This document shows, one piece after another, positions 61,253 to 64,000 of a stretch of DNA of 64,000 bases (its first letter is position 1; every line of letters starts with the position of its first letter). The position numbers and the translations under genes were made by a program. Source of the stretch: Halomonas sp. M4R1S46 (GTDB taxonomy: Bacteria; Pseudomonadota; Gammaproteobacteria; Pseudomonadales; Halomonadaceae); assembly GCF_025725685.1 (NCBI RefSeq), contig NZ_CP107008.1, positions 1,178,001 to 1,242,000 on the forward strand. Direction: 5' to 3'. The notes under the pieces are model-generated. The model was given only the letters and a program-made list of their open reading frames with translations. It did no database searches and was not told the DNA's origin.

Positions 61253-61852
61253 ATGGCAGATAACGGCGTGAACAAAGGGCGGCGCCGTTTCCTCGTGGGC
61301 GCGACCACCGTCGTAGGTGCGGCGGGCGCTGTCGGGGTAGCGGTCCCCTTTGTGGCTTCCTGGCAGCCCAGTGCCAGGGCAAGGGCGGCGGGTGCCCCCG
61401 TCAAGGCGGACGTGTCCAAGCTCGAACCCGGGCAGCGCATGACCGTCGAGTGGCGCGGGCGACCCATCTGGATCCTCAATCGTACGCCGGAGATGATCGA
61501 GCGCACCGAGGCCCTCGGCGCCGACCGGCTGGCCGATCCCGAGTCCACCGAGCCGCAGCAGCCGAGCTACGCCGACGGCCCCCTGCGTTCCATCAAGCCC
61601 GAGATCGGCGTGATCATCGGCATCTGTACCCATCTTGGCTGCTCGCCGCTGTTCAAGCCGGAACCCAATGCCGAGGGTGTCGGGGTCGACGACTGGCCGG
61701 GCGGCTTCTTCTGCCCTTGCCACGGGTCGCGGTTCGACCTGGCGGGCCGGGTGTTCCGCAACGTGCCCGCCCCGATCAACCTCGAGGTGCCGCCCTATCG
61801 CTTCGAGAGCGATGGCGTCATCGTCGTCGGCGAAGATGAGGAGACTGCCTGA
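61253..61852 (+). CDS. petA: Ubiquinol-cytochrome c reductase iron-sulfur (Rieske) subunit
   Basis: This is the Rieske protein of complex III, which accepts an electron from ubiquinol. The 199-residue product has a twin-arginine-type N-terminus (NKGRRRFLVGATTVVG) with one membrane helix. The [2Fe-2S] ligands lie in ICTHLGCSPLF and FFCPCHGSRFDLAGRV (Cys-His pairs). It is the first gene of petABC, 166 bases after the rpsI terminator region; the stop overlaps the petB start (TGATG). Confidence 0.97.
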   Translation: MADNGVNKGRRRFLVGATTVVGAAGAVGVAVPFVASWQPSARARAAGAPVKADVSKLEPGQRMTVEWRGRPIWILNRTPEMIERTEALGADRLADPESTEPQQPSYADGPLRSIKPEIGVIIGICTHLGCSPLFKPEPNAEGVGVDDWPGGFFCPCHGSRFDLAGRVFRNVPAPINLEVPPYRFESDGVIVVGEDEETA

Positions 61853-63111
61853 TGGGTAATCCGAACAAGGCCAAGGCGGAGCGCGGCTTCATGCGCTGGG
61901 TCGACGACCGTTTCCCCGCCACCCAGATGTGGCAGGAGCACCTGTCCAAGTACTACGCCCCGAAGAACTTCAACTTCTGGTACTTCTTCGGATCGCTGGC
62001 CCTGCTGGTGCTGGTCAACCAGATCCTCACCGGCGTCTGGCTGACCATGAGCTTCAACCCCTCCGCGGAAGGTGCCTTCGCCTCGGTCGAGTACATCATG
62101 CGCGACGTGGAGTGGGGCTGGCTGATCCGCTACATGCACACCACCGGCGCGTCGGCCTTCTTCGTGGTGGTGTACCTGCACATGTTCCGCGGCCTGCTCT
62201 ACGGCTCCTACAAGGCGCCCCGCGAGCTGGTGTGGATCTTCGGCATGGCCATCTACCTGGCGCTGATGGCCGAGGCCTTCATGGGCTACCTGCTGCCCTG
62301 GGGCCAGATGTCCTACTGGGGCGCCCAGGTGATCATCTCGCTGTTCTCCGCCATCCCGGCCATCGGCCCGGACCTGGCCCAATGGGTGCGCGGCGACTTC
62401 CTGATCTCCGGCATCACCCTGAACCGCTTCTTCGCCCTGCACGTGGTGGCGCTGCCCATCGTGATCCTGGCGCTGGTGGTGCTGCACATCATCGCCCTGC
62501 ACGAGGTCGGCTCCAACAACCCCGACGGCATCGACATCAAGAAGAAGAAGGACGAGACCGGCAAGCCGCTGGACGGCATTCCCTTCCATCCCTACTACTC
62601 GGTCAAGGATCTGTTCGGCGTCGCCGTCTTCCTGTTCGTGTTCAGCGTGGTGATCTTCTACTTCCCCGAGGGCGGCGGCTACTTCATCGAGAAGCCCAAC
62701 TTCGAGCCGGCCAACCCGCTGAAGACGCCGGATCACATCGCGCCGGTGTGGTACTTCACGCCCTTCTACGCCATCCTCCGGGCGATCACCTTCTCGCTGT
62801 TCGGCCTCGACGCCAAGTTCCTCGGCGTGGTGTGCATGGGCGCGGCCATCGCGGTGCTCTTCGTGCTGCCCTGGCTCGATCGCAGCCCGGTGCGCTCCAT
62901 GCGCTACAAGGGCTGGTTCTCCAGGGTGATGCTGGCCCTGTTCGCCGTGAGCTTCGTCATCCTCGGCGTGCTGGGCGTGCTGCCGGTCACCGAGGGTCGC
63001 ACGCTGCTGTCCCAGGTGTGTACCGTCATCTATTTCGCCTTCTTCCTGCTGATGCCGTTCTATACCCGGCTGGAGAAGACCAAACCCGTTCCGGAAAGGG
63101 TGACTGGCTAA
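61852..63111 (+). CDS. petB: Ubiquinol-cytochrome c reductase cytochrome b subunit
   Basis: Cytochrome b (419 residues, eight to nine membrane helices) binds two b hemes and the quinone sites. Heme ligands are visible in RYMHTTGASAFFVVVYLHMFRG and FFALHVVALPIVILALVVLH; the Qo-site loop is PVWYFTPFYAILRA in place of the classic PEWY, as in related proteins. MGYLLPWGQMSYWGAQVI is a further hallmark. A one-base overlap joins it to petC. Confidence 0.97.
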   Translation: MGNPNKAKAERGFMRWVDDRFPATQMWQEHLSKYYAPKNFNFWYFFGSLALLVLVNQILTGVWLTMSFNPSAEGAFASVEYIMRDVEWGWLIRYMHTTGASAFFVVVYLHMFRGLLYGSYKAPRELVWIFGMAIYLALMAEAFMGYLLPWGQMSYWGAQVIISLFSAIPAIGPDLAQWVRGDFLISGITLNRFFALHVVALPIVILALVVLHIIALHEVGSNNPDGIDIKKKKDETGKPLDGIPFHPYYSVKDLFGVAVFLFVFSVVIFYFPEGGGYFIEKPNFEPANPLKTPDHIAPVWYFTPFYAILRAITFSLFGLDAKFLGVVCMGAAIAVLFVLPWLDRSPVRSMRYKGWFSRVMLALFAVSFVILGVLGVLPVTEGRTLLSQVCTVIYFAFFLLMPFYTRLEKTKPVPERVTG

Positions 63112-63881
63112 TGAAAAAGCAACTGTTCGCACTGCTCTTCGCGCTGGTGCCGATGGCCGGGTTTGCCGCCGGCGGCGGTGGCGTGCACCTGCAGGAGATG
63201 AACCCGGATCTCCATGACAAGGCGTCGCTGCAGAACGGCATGAAGCTCTTCGTCAACTACTGCATGGGCTGTCATTCCCTCGAGCATCAGCGCTTCTCGC
63301 GGGCCGCCGAGGACCTGGGCATGCCCCAGGACCTGGTCGAGGACAACCTGATCTTCGCCGAAGAGCTCGGCTTCAACGACCAGATGCACAACGCCATGCG
63401 CAGCGAGGATGGCGAGAACTGGTTCGGCGCACCGCCGCCCGACCTGACCCTCGAGGCCCGCCTGCGCGGGACCGACTGGGTCTACTCCTACCTGCTCAGC
63501 TTCTACCGGGACCCGTCGCGCCCCACCGGCGTGAACAACCAGGTCTTCCCGCTGGTGGCCATGCCCAACGTGCTGGAGCCGCTGCAGGGCGTGCAGGAGA
63601 AGGTCTGCGCGGCTTCCGATCAGCCGATCGAGGGCGCCGAACTCGACCCGCTGACCGGCAAGTACCAGTCCTGCGAGACCCTGCAGGTCACCCAGCCGGG
63701 GCAGATGGAGCCCGAGGAGTTCGAGGAGGCGGTCTACGACCTGACCAACTTCCTCGCCTATGTCGGTGAACCCTCCAAGTTACAGGCCCAGGCGCTGGGT
63801 CCCAAGGTGCTGATCTTCATCTTCATCTTCGGGGTCATCGCCTACCTGCTCAAGCGCGAGTACTGGCGCGATATCCACTGA
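63111..63881 (+). CDS. petC: Ubiquinol-cytochrome c reductase cytochrome c1 subunit
   Basis: Cytochrome c1 passes electrons from the Rieske centre to soluble cytochrome c. The 256-residue protein has a signal peptide (LFALLFALVPMAGFAAGGG), the heme c motif NYCMGCHSLEHQRF (CxxCH) and a C-terminal membrane anchor (VLIFIFIFGVIAYLLKREYW). An ATG directly overlaps the petB stop. A strong hairpin follows. Confidence 0.97.
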   Translation: MKKQLFALLFALVPMAGFAAGGGGVHLQEMNPDLHDKASLQNGMKLFVNYCMGCHSLEHQRFSRAAEDLGMPQDLVEDNLIFAEELGFNDQMHNAMRSEDGENWFGAPPPDLTLEARLRGTDWVYSYLLSFYRDPSRPTGVNNQVFPLVAMPNVLEPLQGVQEKVCAASDQPIEGAELDPLTGKYQSCETLQVTQPGQMEPEEFEEAVYDLTNFLAYVGEPSKLQAQALGPKVLIFIFIFGVIAYLLKREYWRDIH

Positions 63882-63902
63882 TCCGTCCTCGACGGAGAGT
63901 GC

Positions 63903-63932
63903 GGGGGCGCATGGTGCGAGCCATGCGCCCCC
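63903..63932 (+). terminator. Hairpin terminator after petC
   Basis: A 12-bp perfect stem (GGGGGCGCATGG / CCATGCGCCCCC) with a 6-base loop lies 21 bases past the petC stop. The remaining 68 bases hold no gene; they are probably the promoter region of the next one. Confidence 0.82.
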
Positions 63933-64000
63933 TGTGGTCTGTGCCCGGTCACGGGCAAGGTCGCGGCGCCCCCGGGAGGGGGGTGTCGTGTTATCATCTC

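Noticed and set aside
62757..62775. PVWYFTPFY in cytochrome b as a damaged Qo motif
   Set aside because: PEWY is not universal; a PVWYF variant is familiar in proteobacterial cytochrome b, and the rest of the protein is intact.

Overview
The window is high-GC DNA from a gammaproteobacterium, most probably a halophile of the Halomonas/Chromohalobacter type. The evidence is the intact gammaproteobacterial blocks kdsD-kdsC-lptCAB-rpoN-hpf-ptsN-rapZ-ptsO, mlaFEDCB-ibaG-murA-hisG-hisD, mreBCD-maf-rng-yhdP-tldD and rplM-rpsI-petABC, together with acidic proteins and several polyamine and osmolyte-type catabolic genes. No rRNA, tRNA, CRISPR array, transposase or phage gene was seen.

Region 1 (1-28903) is metabolic. 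The end of a polyamine-type ABC permease, its periplasmic binding protein, a glutamine-synthetase-like gamma-glutamylpolyamine synthetase and PuuB open the window. A large FAD/GcvT fusion oxidoreductase of the dimethylglycine/sarcosine dehydrogenase family and a glycine-zipper envelope protein follow. Next comes a complete NAD-dependent molybdenum formate dehydrogenase operon (fdsG-fdsB-fdsA-fdhD-fdsD, minus strand). It is divergent from a ModE-HTH/periplasmic-binding-fold regulator, and an inverted repeat lies between them. An NhaC-family antiporter, a second PuuA, and the plus-strand set puuD-aminotransferase-puuC complete two routes from putrescine: gamma-glutamylation (PuuA, PuuB, PuuC, PuuD) and direct transamination. 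A flavin oxidase, a small tautomerase, an acidic Gly-rich secreted protein and a PuuR-type XRE/cupin regulator lie between these and gatCAB.

Region 2 (29076-41409) is cell-shape and RNA/protein housekeeping: mreBCD, maf, rng, yhdP, tldD, then yjgA and pmbA. Region 3 (41608-48695, minus strand) is the sigma-54/PTS-Ntr/LPS-export cluster. Region 4 (48963-55868) is the divergent mla phospholipid-transport operon with ibaG, murA, hisG and hisD. Region 5 (55941-63881) holds a DegS-type protease, a NIF3 protein, YhcB, ZapE, rplM-rpsI and the cytochrome bc1 operon petABC.

Most of the window is conserved core. The observations I rate highest are: (i) mreC, whose family-conserved N-terminus and Shine-Dalgarno sequence point to an ATC codon where Met should be; (ii) a 27-codon stub that looks like the N-terminus of the Na+/Ca2+ exchanger YrbG, left upstream of kdsD where the full gene sits in relatives; (iii) two copies of a composite repeat (hairpin with compensated stem change, conserved 63-bp block carrying one antisense unit, then 16 or 11 perfect copies of TTCCAGC); and (iv) several well-formed palindromes in divergent or upstream regions (fds, puuA/puuD, tautomerase) that look like operators. 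Similarity calls come from reading the translations; no database search was run.
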